Shown piece after piece: positions 6,816 through 16,382 of a stretch of 64,000 nt of DNA (its first letter is position 1; each line of letters opens with the position of its first letter). The stretch covers positions 124,001 to 188,000 of the forward strand of contig JBLIRR010000003.1 in the NCBI GenBank assembly GCA_049472395.1. Direction: 5' to 3'. This stretch comes from JBLIRR01 sp049472395. GTDB lineage: Bacteria; SZUA-182; DTGQ01; JBLIRR01. Position numbers and translations under genes: made by a program. The notes beneath the pieces were generated by a model, which was not told the origin of the DNA, did no database searches, and was given only the letters and a program-made list of their open reading frames with translations.

Positions 6816-9140
6816 ATGAACAAAATAAATAGTAACAAAAAGTTATCTTTCGCAATAGGAATTGTTCTCGCTATTGCATTAACGTGGGGATGTGGGCAGG
6901 CAATTGCAGCAGTTTCATATCAACCTGTACAGAATTCAACGCCTATGGTGGTGAATATACCGGCTACAATCAATACACCGCTGGTCGCAACAAATCAGAT
7001 GGTATTGTTAGATAATTTCGAATATTGGGAAAGCCCTTTAAATCAAGGATGGCATGCACATGAGCCAGGATACCCAGGAGGTTATCCGGTATGGGGAATG
7101 AATGTCGGTCCTGGTATGCTTTCAACTACTCTTGATTTTCAGGAAGGCAGCCGTGTACTGGAGGTATTCTATGCATCTAATGTATTTGTGCCTGACCTGC
7201 AAAAATATATGATCAGCTACCTTATCGGAGCAACTATTCCAGCTCAGTATTCAGTGCTCAGCTTAAAGATGAGGGCTCCCGTATCCATAGAAGCCTTTGA
7301 TAGTTACGATATCATAGCCGTGTGTAACGGCGGGACGGTAGAGGTTCATTTAACTCCTCGAGCTGGCGGTGATTGCGGGGCAAATTGCCCTGTGGTAGTG
7401 CCTGAAGAGACCGCTACAATCAGTCAAGGACTTGTTCCTTTTAATCAAGTCGCAAACCCAACAACCATTGAGGTAAAAATCGGGAGGGAAGCTGAGGATG
7501 GAAGTTGGCATCTCATCAGGGTGGATTTAGCCGAGGTATTAGCCAATGTTGGAGGCACTTTTGAAACAGTGACTGGTATAGTTCTTCGTGGAAATGAGTT
7601 CAGATGTGATGATATTAAATTATTGACCGCAGCAAGCAATGAACGTATTGCATGTCCCCCTTATCTTTTCCATATTAATAATGTATTCCCGCAAATATTC
7701 GATCCTGTTGGATTCAGACGATACATCTTTGCATCTGATGATGTCACGGATATGATATTACCTCATGAGCACACTGCAGAGGCACATCATGGACATCATG
7801 GTGAAATTGGCTATGGAAATACTGGAGTTGTTGCCCAATTAAGTGGTATGAACCTGGCTGAAACAAACTTTGCTTTCTGGCAGGCCACTGCTATGCCTAA
7901 TATTGCAGGAGTCGATCAGGATATTACCTCAGAAGACTATGCAGCAGCCATAGCAGCATATGAGGCAACATTAACAGATGTGAGCTTAAAGGATGTGAGA
8001 CGTGCAGCTATTCAAGCCGGGGGTGGCACGATAACAGTGGGTTTAGGTCCTGGTGGCGCGGATATCACGGTCGATGCACGGCTTGTATATCCTCTCGATG
8101 TTCCCATGCTTATCGATCCCGTCATGGCAGAAGGTCCCATCGCAAGCGATGGTGGCATAAATATGTTGAGCTTTACCGCAACTGTTGGGGGCGCACATGA
8201 TCTTGGTACCGGTGCAAATCTCATTCAACCTGTACCCACAACAGAACCGCTACCCTACTATCCACTTTATGGAATCCGCAGTGGTGTGCGAAGTATCTTA
8301 TCCGGAGAGCCCTATCTGGCGGCCCAAGAAATCCAGACAGTTGCCATGTCACTGTATTATGGAGGATATGATTATTGGCCGACAATTGCAGTCCTTGCAA
8401 TTCCTCCACAGCAGACCATCGAGAATATGGTTGTCACTGTGGTATGCAGTGATGGGCTGTCAGAGGATGTTGAATCATTCATGATTGAAACGGTGAATTA
8501 TCCAGTGACTAATCATCCGCCAGTAATAGAAGATGTTGATGATCAAATTTTTTACGTGAACAAGGGGCCACAAGAATACCAGCTTAATGCGACTGATGCC
8601 GACTCATTCACCTTTTCCTCTGCAGTGCAATTCGCACCTGATATGGAAGATCTGGTATGGACTGCTTACTTAGATGGATATCCATCCTATTCATATGGAC
8701 CATTTACAGAAACGCTCATCAACCAAAAATCCGGGCTCATACGATTTGATCCCCAATTCGAAGGTGCCTATGAAATGGTTGTCACGGTTAGAGACCCTAA
8801 AGGAGCTGAGGCATACGCGGCGTTTACCATATACTGTGTCAATCAATCAACATGGCTCAATCATCCTCCTGTCATGCTTGGAGATTGGGACCATCCAATG
8901 ATCGGGCGACAGGGACAGGAGCTTATGATCCACTTTATGGACATTGTTGATCCTGATGGCGAGCCTCTGTACTATTCATGCAATATCGGATCAATTGGCT
9001 ATATCAATGGTGTACCAGTTTGGTCATTCCAAACTGAATTCCCTGGCACATACCTCGTTGAAATAGCTGTCTATGATACAAGTGGCGGATATCTTATCAT
9101 CCCACAAGAAATCATCATAACAACATGGTGGGCGAACTAA
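6816..9140 (+). CDS. Large exported protein with cadherin/Ig-like C terminus, cassette 2
   Basis: This is a 774-aa homologue of the cassette 1 large protein. I use ATG 6816 (MNKINSNKKL), behind GTGGGGTGTGAG, rather than the GTG at 6801. The signal peptide ends QAIAA before VSYQPV. The N-terminal DNFEYW module, the His patch PHEHTAEAHHGHHGE, and the two NHPPV-headed C-terminal domains are all present. Substitutions are spread through the protein, so this copy is older than the near-identical blocks shared by copies 1 and 4. A Cys in the signal region is not kept in copy 4, which argues against a lipoprotein. It is presumably a secreted or surface-attached partner of the small protein. Confidence 0.82.
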   Translation: MNKINSNKKLSFAIGIVLAIALTWGCGQAIAAVSYQPVQNSTPMVVNIPATINTPLVATNQMVLLDNFEYWESPLNQGWHAHEPGYPGGYPVWGMNVGPGMLSTTLDFQEGSRVLEVFYASNVFVPDLQKYMISYLIGATIPAQYSVLSLKMRAPVSIEAFDSYDIIAVCNGGTVEVHLTPRAGGDCGANCPVVVPEETATISQGLVPFNQVANPTTIEVKIGREAEDGSWHLIRVDLAEVLANVGGTFETVTGIVLRGNEFRCDDIKLLTAASNERIACPPYLFHINNVFPQIFDPVGFRRYIFASDDVTDMILPHEHTAEAHHGHHGEIGYGNTGVVAQLSGMNLAETNFAFWQATAMPNIAGVDQDITSEDYAAAIAAYEATLTDVSLKDVRRAAIQAGGGTITVGLGPGGADITVDARLVYPLDVPMLIDPVMAEGPIASDGGINMLSFTATVGGAHDLGTGANLIQPVPTTEPLPYYPLYGIRSGVRSILSGEPYLAAQEIQTVAMSLYYGGYDYWPTIAVLAIPPQQTIENMVVTVVCSDGLSEDVESFMIETVNYPVTNHPPVIEDVDDQIFYVNKGPQEYQLNATDADSFTFSSAVQFAPDMEDLVWTAYLDGYPSYSYGPFTETLINQKSGLIRFDPQFEGAYEMVVTVRDPKGAEAYAAFTIYCVNQSTWLNHPPVMLGDWDHPMIGRQGQELMIHFMDIVDPDGEPLYYSCNIGSIGYINGVPVWSFQTEFPGTYLVEIAVYDTSGGYLIIPQEIIITTWWAN

Positions 9141-9180
9141 AAAATGCTCATTTGATTATGAGTAATACGCAAGATGAGGG

Positions 9181-9216
9181 GAAGAGAGCAGCAGGTGTGA
9201 TCCTGCTGCTCTCTTC
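9181..9216 (+). terminator. Terminator after cassette 2
   Basis: GAAGAGAGCAGCAGG and its exact complement CCTGCTGCTCTCTTC form a 15-bp stem around TGTGAT, followed by a T-rich stretch. Confidence 0.9.
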
Positions 9217-9372
9217 TTTCTATTTCTAAAATTCTCACTATTATACAAAGCTTTTCTTATATCTAAAAATTACTCTCGATTCATAGAAATTATTGTAGGC
9301 TGACATATAAATTATACATATAATCTCCCAATATAAATACTGAGTAACCTTTTCTATACAATAATTACGGCA

Positions 9373-9418
9373 CGAAACGAATAGCAGGACGCCTTTGTCC
9401 AAATAGCAATTGGCCATA
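9373..9418 (+). repeat. Promoter-proximal repeat module (copy A)
   Basis: A 17-base block (CGAAACGAATAGCAGGA, 9373-9389) and a 12-base block (CAATTGGCCATA, 9407-9418) are separated by 17 bases. The same two blocks with the same 17-base gap occur at 49825-49870. In both places a sigma-70-type promoter follows directly. Confidence 0.7.
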
Positions 9419-9432
9419 AAAGAATTACTCTC

Positions 9433-9462
9433 TTGACAATAGATAAGATGATAAGCTATAAT
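9433..9462 (+). promoter_or_regulatory. Sigma-70-type promoter for cassette 3
   Basis: TTGACA (9433-9438), an 18-base spacer and TATAAT (9457-9462) match both consensus hexamers exactly. Transcription from here would give a leader of about 600 bases before the small-protein gene at 10069. Confidence 0.75.
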
Positions 9463-10068
9463 CTTAATAATAAAAAGGAAATAGATAAAAATTTTAAATT
9501 TTTTTTTATTACTTTATTTATTAAGGCTATTTTTATCAAAAATTAATTGTCGTAACGAATAGATGCTGTTATTTTATAAAATGGATAGGCAGAGCGCCAA
9601 TTGGGAAAGGAGGTGAAGTATTTATTGCACCTGTGAGGAATTATATTAATGAATAATCTGACCTCGTCTTTTATCATTATAAGATTCCTAAATTATTCAT
9701 TACCCCCTTAATATAATACCTCACATACCACAATCTTGTAGAAGGAGGTGATGCATTTACAACATTACGCTATAAAAAAGATATGCCTATCAGGTGAATA
9801 TACTTTTATGATGGGGTTACTATATTGAGGTAAAATCAAAATAATCTTTGGGAAAGTCAGTGATTATTTAATATCCTCATCCTTAATATTATACCCACTT
9901 AATATAATGCCTCACATACATATGAAAAGTTGTTTAGCGTCTGATAATCCAAAATGATCCAGGAGATCATTTAACATATTGATAGAAGACTCATTACTTA
10001 TTTTTAATTTTTTGCGTAACTTTAGAGATAATGTAATGAATACATATCAAATCAGAAAGGAATATATT
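9463..10068 (+). promoter_or_regulatory. Long leader of cassette 3 with hairpins and unattached SDs
   Basis: No protein gene is supported. Bases 9632-9657 pair with 9691-9725 (TGTGAGG... with ...CCTCACA, and ATGAATAAT with ATTATTCAT). The sequence has diverged from cassettes 1 and 2 but the pairing is kept. A second, weaker unit runs from about 9824 to 9925. AAAGGAGGTGA (9606-9616) and GAAGGAGGTGATG (9741-9753) are strong SD sequences with no long reading frame behind them. The same arrangement of stem then SD is seen in the other plus-strand cassette leaders. Confidence 0.5.
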
Positions 10069-10470
10069 ATGATGAGGTTTAAACTCTTAAAAAGGATTCT
10101 AGTCTGCTTTATTATTGCTGCACTCTTTGTTATATTTATCACTATTAGTGCACAGGCTCAATTCCTGCCTTTATCTTATTACTACACCTCACCTCTTTTT
10201 TATCCCAGTTATTCATATTCTAATACTATCACAGGGAATTTATTGGGCTATCTGCCCTTTACTCCTTTTTTAAATCCATCTGCAACATCATTATATACAA
10301 GGGCGGGAATCACCACTTACCCCTTTACCTATCAGATTCTGAACCAATATACTACGACGATTCCCTTTACGACACTCGATTCCTTCTCTCCTTATGCACT
10401 GCCAGCATACCCAAGTTATTTGTATGGTGATCCTTCGTGGTATGCATACTGGGTACAGCTTAATTGGTAA
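10069..10470 (+). CDS. Small exported Tyr/Pro-rich protein, cassette 3 (divergent)
   Basis: This protein is 133 aa from ATG 10069 (or 131/132 from the adjacent ATG), behind AGAAAGGA. The signal peptide ends SAQA before QFLPLSYYYTSPLFYP. The mature part keeps the pattern of the other copies (NTITGNLLGYLPFTPFLNP, IPFTTLDSFSPYALPAYP) but shares fewer identical residues and ends YWVQLNW. It is equally Tyr/Phe/Pro-rich and poorly charged. The upstream frame to 9979 is in the leader and looks noncoding. The large partner starts 50 bases on. I recognise no known family. Confidence 0.78.
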   Translation: MMRFKLLKRILVCFIIAALFVIFITISAQAQFLPLSYYYTSPLFYPSYSYSNTITGNLLGYLPFTPFLNPSATSLYTRAGITTYPFTYQILNQYTTTIPFTTLDSFSPYALPAYPSYLYGDPSWYAYWVQLNW

Positions 10471-10519
10471 TAATGAGAATAAACGGTAATACCTAAAAGA
10501 GACAAAGGAACTGAGAGTT

Positions 10520-13009
10520 ATGATGAAAATCAATTATTATAAATTGCCGATAGTTATATTAACTATGGTTTTTGTTACAGGATCCATAACTGCCCCTGCA
10601 GGGGCTCATCATCACCCGTATCCACACCTGCAAAACGTCTACACCGAGCCAGGACAAACAACGCAATCAATGGTAGTCCCAAATTTAATAGATGACGGGA
10701 CATCTATTTTAATCGATAATTTTGAGTATTTCGACAGTCCCTATAACCATAATTGGCATACGAGTGATCCTGCCTACCCAGTGTGGGGATTTGGGGTCGG
10801 TTATGGTACTTTCGAGACTATTCTTGATTCTGCCGAGGGTAGTCGCGTATTAAAAACATATCGTCCGAGTACGGTATTCATGCCGAATATGGAAAGATAT
10901 ATGATAATGAACAATTTCGCTATTACCGGCCCTATTCCAGTGGGTACGGGCTCATATATATGGGACCCATCTCATAATGAAGGGCAATGGGTCACAACCG
11001 GCGGTATTGAGGGATTTCCTTATATTGAGTTTAAAATTAATGCACCCGTAGCAATTGAAGAATTTGATATGTTTGAATTTCAAGTTCTTATCACAGTGGG
11101 CGGGGATGAGAATGCCACTCCGCCTGTACCACCTGCTTCATATGTTGTTGCATTACTCCCTTCAGAAAATATTCTCAATTGCCCTATACATAACAATTAT
11201 GCTGAAACGGCCATACTCGCACGTCGTGCCAATGAGACAACCATTGGAAGAATCGAAGCTAAGATCGGACGTGAAATGATGGATGGTACATGGCATATTG
11301 TCAAAGTTGATTTAAGGGGCATTGTATGCAAGGCCCTTGAGAACGACATAGGGAGAGTTACGACAGACTCTATTGTTCACACCATTAATGGCATTGCAAT
11401 TGTCGGAAATCGCTACCAGATAGATGACATAAAAATATGCAAGGAGGATTTCATTATTGGTGATAACCCTTATCTTTTCCATGTGGGCGAAATATACGGA
11501 CAAATATTTACTACTACAGAACGAATTTTCTGCGCAGGACATCCTCAAACGGACCGCATTTATCCGGGGGCAATGAATGGTGAGACTAATGAAGAGATCT
11601 TGATTCCCACTGATGTAGCCTCACAAAGACTTATTGCACAGCTATGGCTTAAAGATATTCAAAATAATGCATGCGGCAACTGTCCGGCAACCAGAATACC
11701 TGCCGGAAGCGATCCCTTGGGATTAGGTTATGCGCCGGATGCCATCAGCCTGACTGATGCCCAGGCTGATGCCTATATTACTGCAGTCAATGGGATAACC
11801 CTTACCATAGGAGGAGAAACATACAATTCACTCTTCGAGATCAAACTCGCCATGCTTGCGGGAATACTACCGATGACGCAAACTGTCAATGTGGGAGGTA
11901 CTGAAATGCCTGCTCAATCCTTATACGCGCTCGTACCGACTCTCATCGACGATGGGATGAGAACAAGTAATGATAATCATAGCGAAGATTGTCTGCGATG
12001 GACAGCCCAGGTTGGCGGAATTGGAGAACGAGGGACCGGCACACAGGATTTGCTTGAATCTCTTTCCATTATTGAGATGCCCAGATACATTGAGATACAT
12101 AATCAAAATTTTGGTGTGGACTATACTGCGAAGATATTAGGGCAGGGCACCTATTATTCCCATAATGAAAGCCGTGGGCCCGGGATACCTACGATTTGGG
12201 CAGCGCTTGTAAATGCGGGGTATCGCACCTGGCCTAATGTTGCCAAACTGAGCATAACTCCTCAAACATTTGAAACCCTCATTGTCACTGTAAGATGCAG
12301 TGATGGTCTCAGTGAAGATACAGAAGTATTTCCCCTACAGATTATAAATAATGCGGTGACAAATTATGTACCCCATATTAATGATATCGATGATCAGATG
12401 TTTGATGTTGGAGTTCCTGCTGAGTATATTGTTCATGCAACAGACCCTGATTCGTATATCAGAACCTATACTCAAGATGGAATTATATTGGATTTTCGCG
12501 ATGACCAGGAGAATTTAGTATGGAGAGCATGGCTAGACGGAGTGCCGAATTATCAATATGGCCCCTGGACAGAAACACTTATTGATCCCGCAACTGGTAT
12601 TATTTCATTTACTCCCATGTTTGAAGGTGTATTCAGACTTTTTGTAGAATGTCGCGATCCACAGGGATTAAGAGCAAGCATCTATTTCGACCTTTATTGC
12701 ACAAATCCCGGAAGCTGGTTAAACCACCCCCCCATTTATCTTGGCGGTATGGACCCGCATCCTCATGTTATGAGGGCAGGAGAGGTTTATCGAATTACGA
12801 ATCTTGATTTTGGGGATCCTGATGGTGAGCCCATATATTACTCATGTAATATTGGCTCTATCGGCATTGATACCGATGGAAATGTGGTATGGGAGTTTCA
12901 TACTATGTATCCCGGTGATTATCTGATAGTGTTAGTTGGCTATGATACACGAGGCGGTTATGTAGTATATAGTGAACCTCTTCAAGTTACTCCATGGTGG
13001 TCAATATAA
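10520..13009 (+). CDS. Large exported protein with cadherin/Ig-like C terminus, cassette 3 (divergent, longer)
   Basis: This 829-aa protein has a signal peptide ending APAGAHHH. The N-terminal module is conserved as ILIDNFEYFDSPYNHNWH and IGREMMDGTWHIVKVDL. The middle section differs from the other three copies: it lacks the HHGHHG patch, has a CGNCPATRIP stretch, and is about 55 residues longer overall. The C-terminal domains are clearly related (YVPHINDIDDQMFDVG, NHPPIYLGGMDPHPH) and the protein ends TPWWSI. AAGGAACTGAGAG precedes the start. The conserved ends with a variable centre suggest the middle carries the specificity. Function is unknown. Confidence 0.8.
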   Translation: MMKINYYKLPIVILTMVFVTGSITAPAGAHHHPYPHLQNVYTEPGQTTQSMVVPNLIDDGTSILIDNFEYFDSPYNHNWHTSDPAYPVWGFGVGYGTFETILDSAEGSRVLKTYRPSTVFMPNMERYMIMNNFAITGPIPVGTGSYIWDPSHNEGQWVTTGGIEGFPYIEFKINAPVAIEEFDMFEFQVLITVGGDENATPPVPPASYVVALLPSENILNCPIHNNYAETAILARRANETTIGRIEAKIGREMMDGTWHIVKVDLRGIVCKALENDIGRVTTDSIVHTINGIAIVGNRYQIDDIKICKEDFIIGDNPYLFHVGEIYGQIFTTTERIFCAGHPQTDRIYPGAMNGETNEEILIPTDVASQRLIAQLWLKDIQNNACGNCPATRIPAGSDPLGLGYAPDAISLTDAQADAYITAVNGITLTIGGETYNSLFEIKLAMLAGILPMTQTVNVGGTEMPAQSLYALVPTLIDDGMRTSNDNHSEDCLRWTAQVGGIGERGTGTQDLLESLSIIEMPRYIEIHNQNFGVDYTAKILGQGTYYSHNESRGPGIPTIWAALVNAGYRTWPNVAKLSITPQTFETLIVTVRCSDGLSEDTEVFPLQIINNAVTNYVPHINDIDDQMFDVGVPAEYIVHATDPDSYIRTYTQDGIILDFRDDQENLVWRAWLDGVPNYQYGPWTETLIDPATGIISFTPMFEGVFRLFVECRDPQGLRASIYFDLYCTNPGSWLNHPPIYLGGMDPHPHVMRAGEVYRITNLDFGDPDGEPIYYSCNIGSIGIDTDGNVVWEFHTMYPGDYLIVLVGYDTRGGYVVYSEPLQVTPWWSI

Positions 13010-13415
13010 TTTATTATACCTCATTGTGATAGAGAATAGGTACTTTACTTTATAAGGCGGCGCTTCTTACGCCGCCTTCACTTCCTTATCCTTTAATAGT
13101 ATAATTTTTATTACACAGCAATTCTTGCTTTCATAAAATAACATATGGCGAGCACAGTGAGGCCTTACGCTACACACTATGAGAGGTGAGAAAAAGGAAT
13201 ACATTTTGCATTATTTTCTATTATTAAGAGTACACTCTGCATGAAAAGTGACATATATTTTTATATACTATTAACATGATAATCATTTCGGCTACTTTAA
13301 AATCCAATTAATCTCATAGCCAGAAAAGATCATCATGGAAGCGTTACTGCGTATGGGAATATACTCAGTAAGAATTTGATTGAAAAAACACTAAATAGGG
13401 AGGCTTATTTTTCCA
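13010..13415 (+). promoter_or_regulatory. Gap between cassette 3 and the sensor kinase gene
   Basis: It holds the terminator at 13054-13078. I see no convincing promoter or sigma-54 site in the remaining AT-rich sequence. AGGGAGG at 13398-13404 is the ribosome site for the TTG start of the kinase. Confidence 0.4.
13054..13078 (+). terminator. Terminator after cassette 3
   Basis: AAGGCGGCG and CGCCGCCTT form a perfect 9-bp stem around CTTCTTA. The tail is only weakly T-rich. It separates cassette 3 from the kinase gene. Confidence 0.75.
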
Positions 13416-16382
13416 TTGAATTTCTATCAAAAAGATAAAATTGCTTTTAAAATCCTTATTCCTTTTATGGGCATATTTACGCTCATGATCATATCTGTCG
13501 TGGTATCACTCAGTAAATTCGTACATAAGAAGACGAGCACGATAATTCAGAAAGAAGCCCAGGCTAAAATAAACACCATACGGCAACATTTTGATATAAG
13601 CACTGAATTTATCTTGCGTGAAATGAGTAATCTTTCACATTTTCTAGGACCAATACTTGAAGAAAAAGATCATTTACCTTCTATTGAAATGGCCCTTGAG
13701 AAATTTCGGCAATTCTCACAACATTATGCGCTTCAAATTCTCACTATCGATGGTGAAACAATTATTGAAAGCATTCATGGAATTGACGAAATACCATACA
13801 CTAATTTTAAATCTCTCCTGAACACTTTTCATTCACATGAGCCCCCTAAAAAACTTGCCATTAAAAGATTTAAAAATAATCTGGCCTTAGAGGGGATCAT
13901 ACCTATCTATAAAGAGAATAAAATCATCGGGTTTATCCGCTTATTCTGTCAACTCGGAACTTTTTTCTGCCAGCAGCTCAAAAGAGAATTAGAGACCACT
14001 GTGTATTTATTGATTGATAACCACGTTATAGCCAATTCGGAGGATTCACTTGACTATGCCACCCTGCTTTCCGGATACAATATGGAGAAAATACACAATA
14101 TACCGAATAATGGCATCATAGAGGTGATAAATTTTCAAGGAAGGGAGGAGATGATTGGTTTTTTACCTTTAGAAGGTCCTCAGCATTCAGGAGTTATTGG
14201 CTACTTAATGATTCTTATAGATACAACGCTAGAAAGAGATCTCTCCAAGGGTGTTCTTCGCGCAGGCACCTTCTATGGAATTATCGGGATTGTTCTTCTC
14301 ACCTTTATTGGGCTCTTCATAGCAAAAAGCATTACCCGACCACTCACGGCTCTTGTCGTCATGGCCCGTAAAATCGGGGAAGGGGATCTTACCGTAAGTG
14401 CCTCTATTCATACTAACGATGAACTTGAGGAGCTTGCTTTAGCCTTTAACAACATGGCAAAAGATTTAAGGATGACCACCTTATCCAAAAACTATGTTGA
14501 TAAGATGATCAGCAGCAGCATAATTGGCCCTCTCGTTGTGCTTGATAAAAATCTTGATATTCAAATGATAAATCAGGCATTCTCCACTATGCTGCGTTAC
14601 AATAATAAGGAAATTGTGGACATGCATGTAAGCACTATTTTTGCTGATAGGGAACATGCTCACTTTATGAAAAAAAACATAGCTGAACTTATTGACGGTG
14701 AGACGAGAAGTTATGAGACATTCTTAAAATCAAAAAATAGCAATATTATTCCTGTCCTCTTTAGCGAATCTGTCATGAAAAGTGATACAGGTGATGTGAT
14801 GAGCATTGTGTGTACTGCCCAGGATATTAGTGAGAGAAAACACGTCGAGGAGCAATTGCATGAAAAAAAGGAATACCTGAAAATAATATGGGATTCCATG
14901 CAAGCAGGAATTATTATTATTAACAAAAAAACTGGTAAAATTTTTGATGCAAATCCAAAGGCTCTTGAAATGATCGGCTCCCCGAAAGAGGAGGTGATCG
15001 CATCGAATTATTCACACTATATAGTGTGCTCAGATGATAAAAAGAGGTCTGCTGCCTATGAGAGTACCTACATGAAAGGTTATGAATGCAGTCTCATCAC
15101 AGGCCAGGGGGAACATATTTCCATTCTTAGATCTACTGCGCCCATCGTATTAAATGGCCATGAGTATTACCTTGAAAATTTTATTGATGTTACTGAGCGT
15201 GAGCGGACCAGGGAAGCTCTTCGTCAAAGTGCAATCGCAAAAGCCGAAAGACAAAGGCTTTTTTCTGTCCTGGATGTTCTTCCTGCATTTATGTTTCTGA
15301 GATCATCTGACTTTACAATTCCCTTTGCGAATGGTAAATTTAAGAAAATATTCGGTGATCTTAATGGGAAATACTGCTATGAGATTATGTTTAAACGAAA
15401 AAAGCCCTGTAGTGAATGTATCACGACATCTTGTATCTTTACCGAGACCAGTCCCTCTAAAATTATTCCTCATACAAATGGTCGAACATATGAAATTTAT
15501 CACATATCCTTTATGGATATTGACCATACCCAGAAGGTCCTGATCCTTGGCATTGACATTACCCAGCGTATCAAGATTGAAAAAGCTCGAAAAGAGGCAG
15601 AGTCAAAGTTGGAGGATCAACGGGCACGGGCTATTTTATCGGACCGCCTGCGATCACTCGGAGTGATGGCCACAGGAATAGCACATGAACTTAACCAGCC
15701 CCTTATGGGGGTTCGTGGTGTGGCTGAGCATATCTTACTCGGCCTCAGGAGGAGCTGGAAATTATCAGAAAAAGATTTGCAGGAAAAAATTCAGCTCATT
15801 ATTGATCAAACTGATAGAATGACTCACGTCATTGAACATACCCGTATGTTTGCACGAGATGCGAATAATAACAGGCGTCTTCCTGTGCATGTCAATGAGG
15901 TGATCAAATCGAGCATGAACCTTATGGGGACCCAATTACGTTTAAAAGGACTCACAGTGGAATTTGATTTAGCAAATAACTTACCACCAATTGTGGCCAA
16001 TCCATACTCCTTGGAAGAGGTCATAATGAATATTATTAATAATGCACGGGATGCCTGTATAGAGAGGAAACACAAAAAGCATTCTCACACGTATAAAATA
16101 ATAATAATGACAAAACAATTTAATGTCAATTCACATACATTCGTATCAATCGAAATTAGAGATAATGGGAAAGGTATTCCACAGAACGTAATGCCACATC
16201 TGTTTACCCCCTTTTTTACCACAAAAGCTCCAGATAAGGGGACTGGCCTTGGGCTTTCAATATCAAAATCGATTATTGAAGATTTTAAGGGTACAATTAA
16301 TATAGAATCTATAGTTGGATCTGGAACAAAGGTATTTATCAATCTTCCTGTGTGTAATTATAGCTCTCAGGAGGCGGCATGA
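13416..16382 (+). CDS. Membrane sensor histidine kinase (HAMP, three PAS, HisKA, HATPase)
   Basis: This 988-aa protein starts at a TTG behind AGGGAGG. A transmembrane segment lies at about 13-31, an extracytoplasmic sensing domain at 32-280, a second transmembrane segment at 286-306 and HAMP at 305-357. Three PAS domains follow to about residue 725. The third has the cluster CYEIMFKRKKPCSECITTSC, which might bind a metal or act as a redox switch. The HisKA motif IAHELNQPLMG carries the phospho-accepting His. The ATPase domain has NIINNARDAC, DNGKGIP and GTGLGLSIS. It overlaps the response regulator by 4 bases (ATGA), so they are a cognate pair. Its placement between cassettes 3 and 4 suggests control of the cassettes, which is an inference. 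Confidence 0.9.
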   Translation: MNFYQKDKIAFKILIPFMGIFTLMIISVVVSLSKFVHKKTSTIIQKEAQAKINTIRQHFDISTEFILREMSNLSHFLGPILEEKDHLPSIEMALEKFRQFSQHYALQILTIDGETIIESIHGIDEIPYTNFKSLLNTFHSHEPPKKLAIKRFKNNLALEGIIPIYKENKIIGFIRLFCQLGTFFCQQLKRELETTVYLLIDNHVIANSEDSLDYATLLSGYNMEKIHNIPNNGIIEVINFQGREEMIGFLPLEGPQHSGVIGYLMILIDTTLERDLSKGVLRAGTFYGIIGIVLLTFIGLFIAKSITRPLTALVVMARKIGEGDLTVSASIHTNDELEELALAFNNMAKDLRMTTLSKNYVDKMISSSIIGPLVVLDKNLDIQMINQAFSTMLRYNNKEIVDMHVSTIFADREHAHFMKKNIAELIDGETRSYETFLKSKNSNIIPVLFSESVMKSDTGDVMSIVCTAQDISERKHVEEQLHEKKEYLKIIWDSMQAGIIIINKKTGKIFDANPKALEMIGSPKEEVIASNYSHYIVCSDDKKRSAAYESTYMKGYECSLITGQGEHISILRSTAPIVLNGHEYYLENFIDVTERERTREALRQSAIAKAERQRLFSVLDVLPAFMFLRSSDFTIPFANGKFKKIFGDLNGKYCYEIMFKRKKPCSECITTSCIFTETSPSKIIPHTNGRTYEIYHISFMDIDHTQKVLILGIDITQRIKIEKARKEAESKLEDQRARAILSDRLRSLGVMATGIAHELNQPLMGVRGVAEHILLGLRRSWKLSEKDLQEKIQLIIDQTDRMTHVIEHTRMFARDANNNRRLPVHVNEVIKSSMNLMGTQLRLKGLTVEFDLANNLPPIVANPYSLEEVIMNIINNARDACIERKHKKHSHTYKIIIMTKQFNVNSHTFVSIEIRDNGKGIPQNVMPHLFTPFFTTKAPDKGTGLGLSISKSIIEDFKGTINIESIVGSGTKVFINLPVCNYSSQEAA

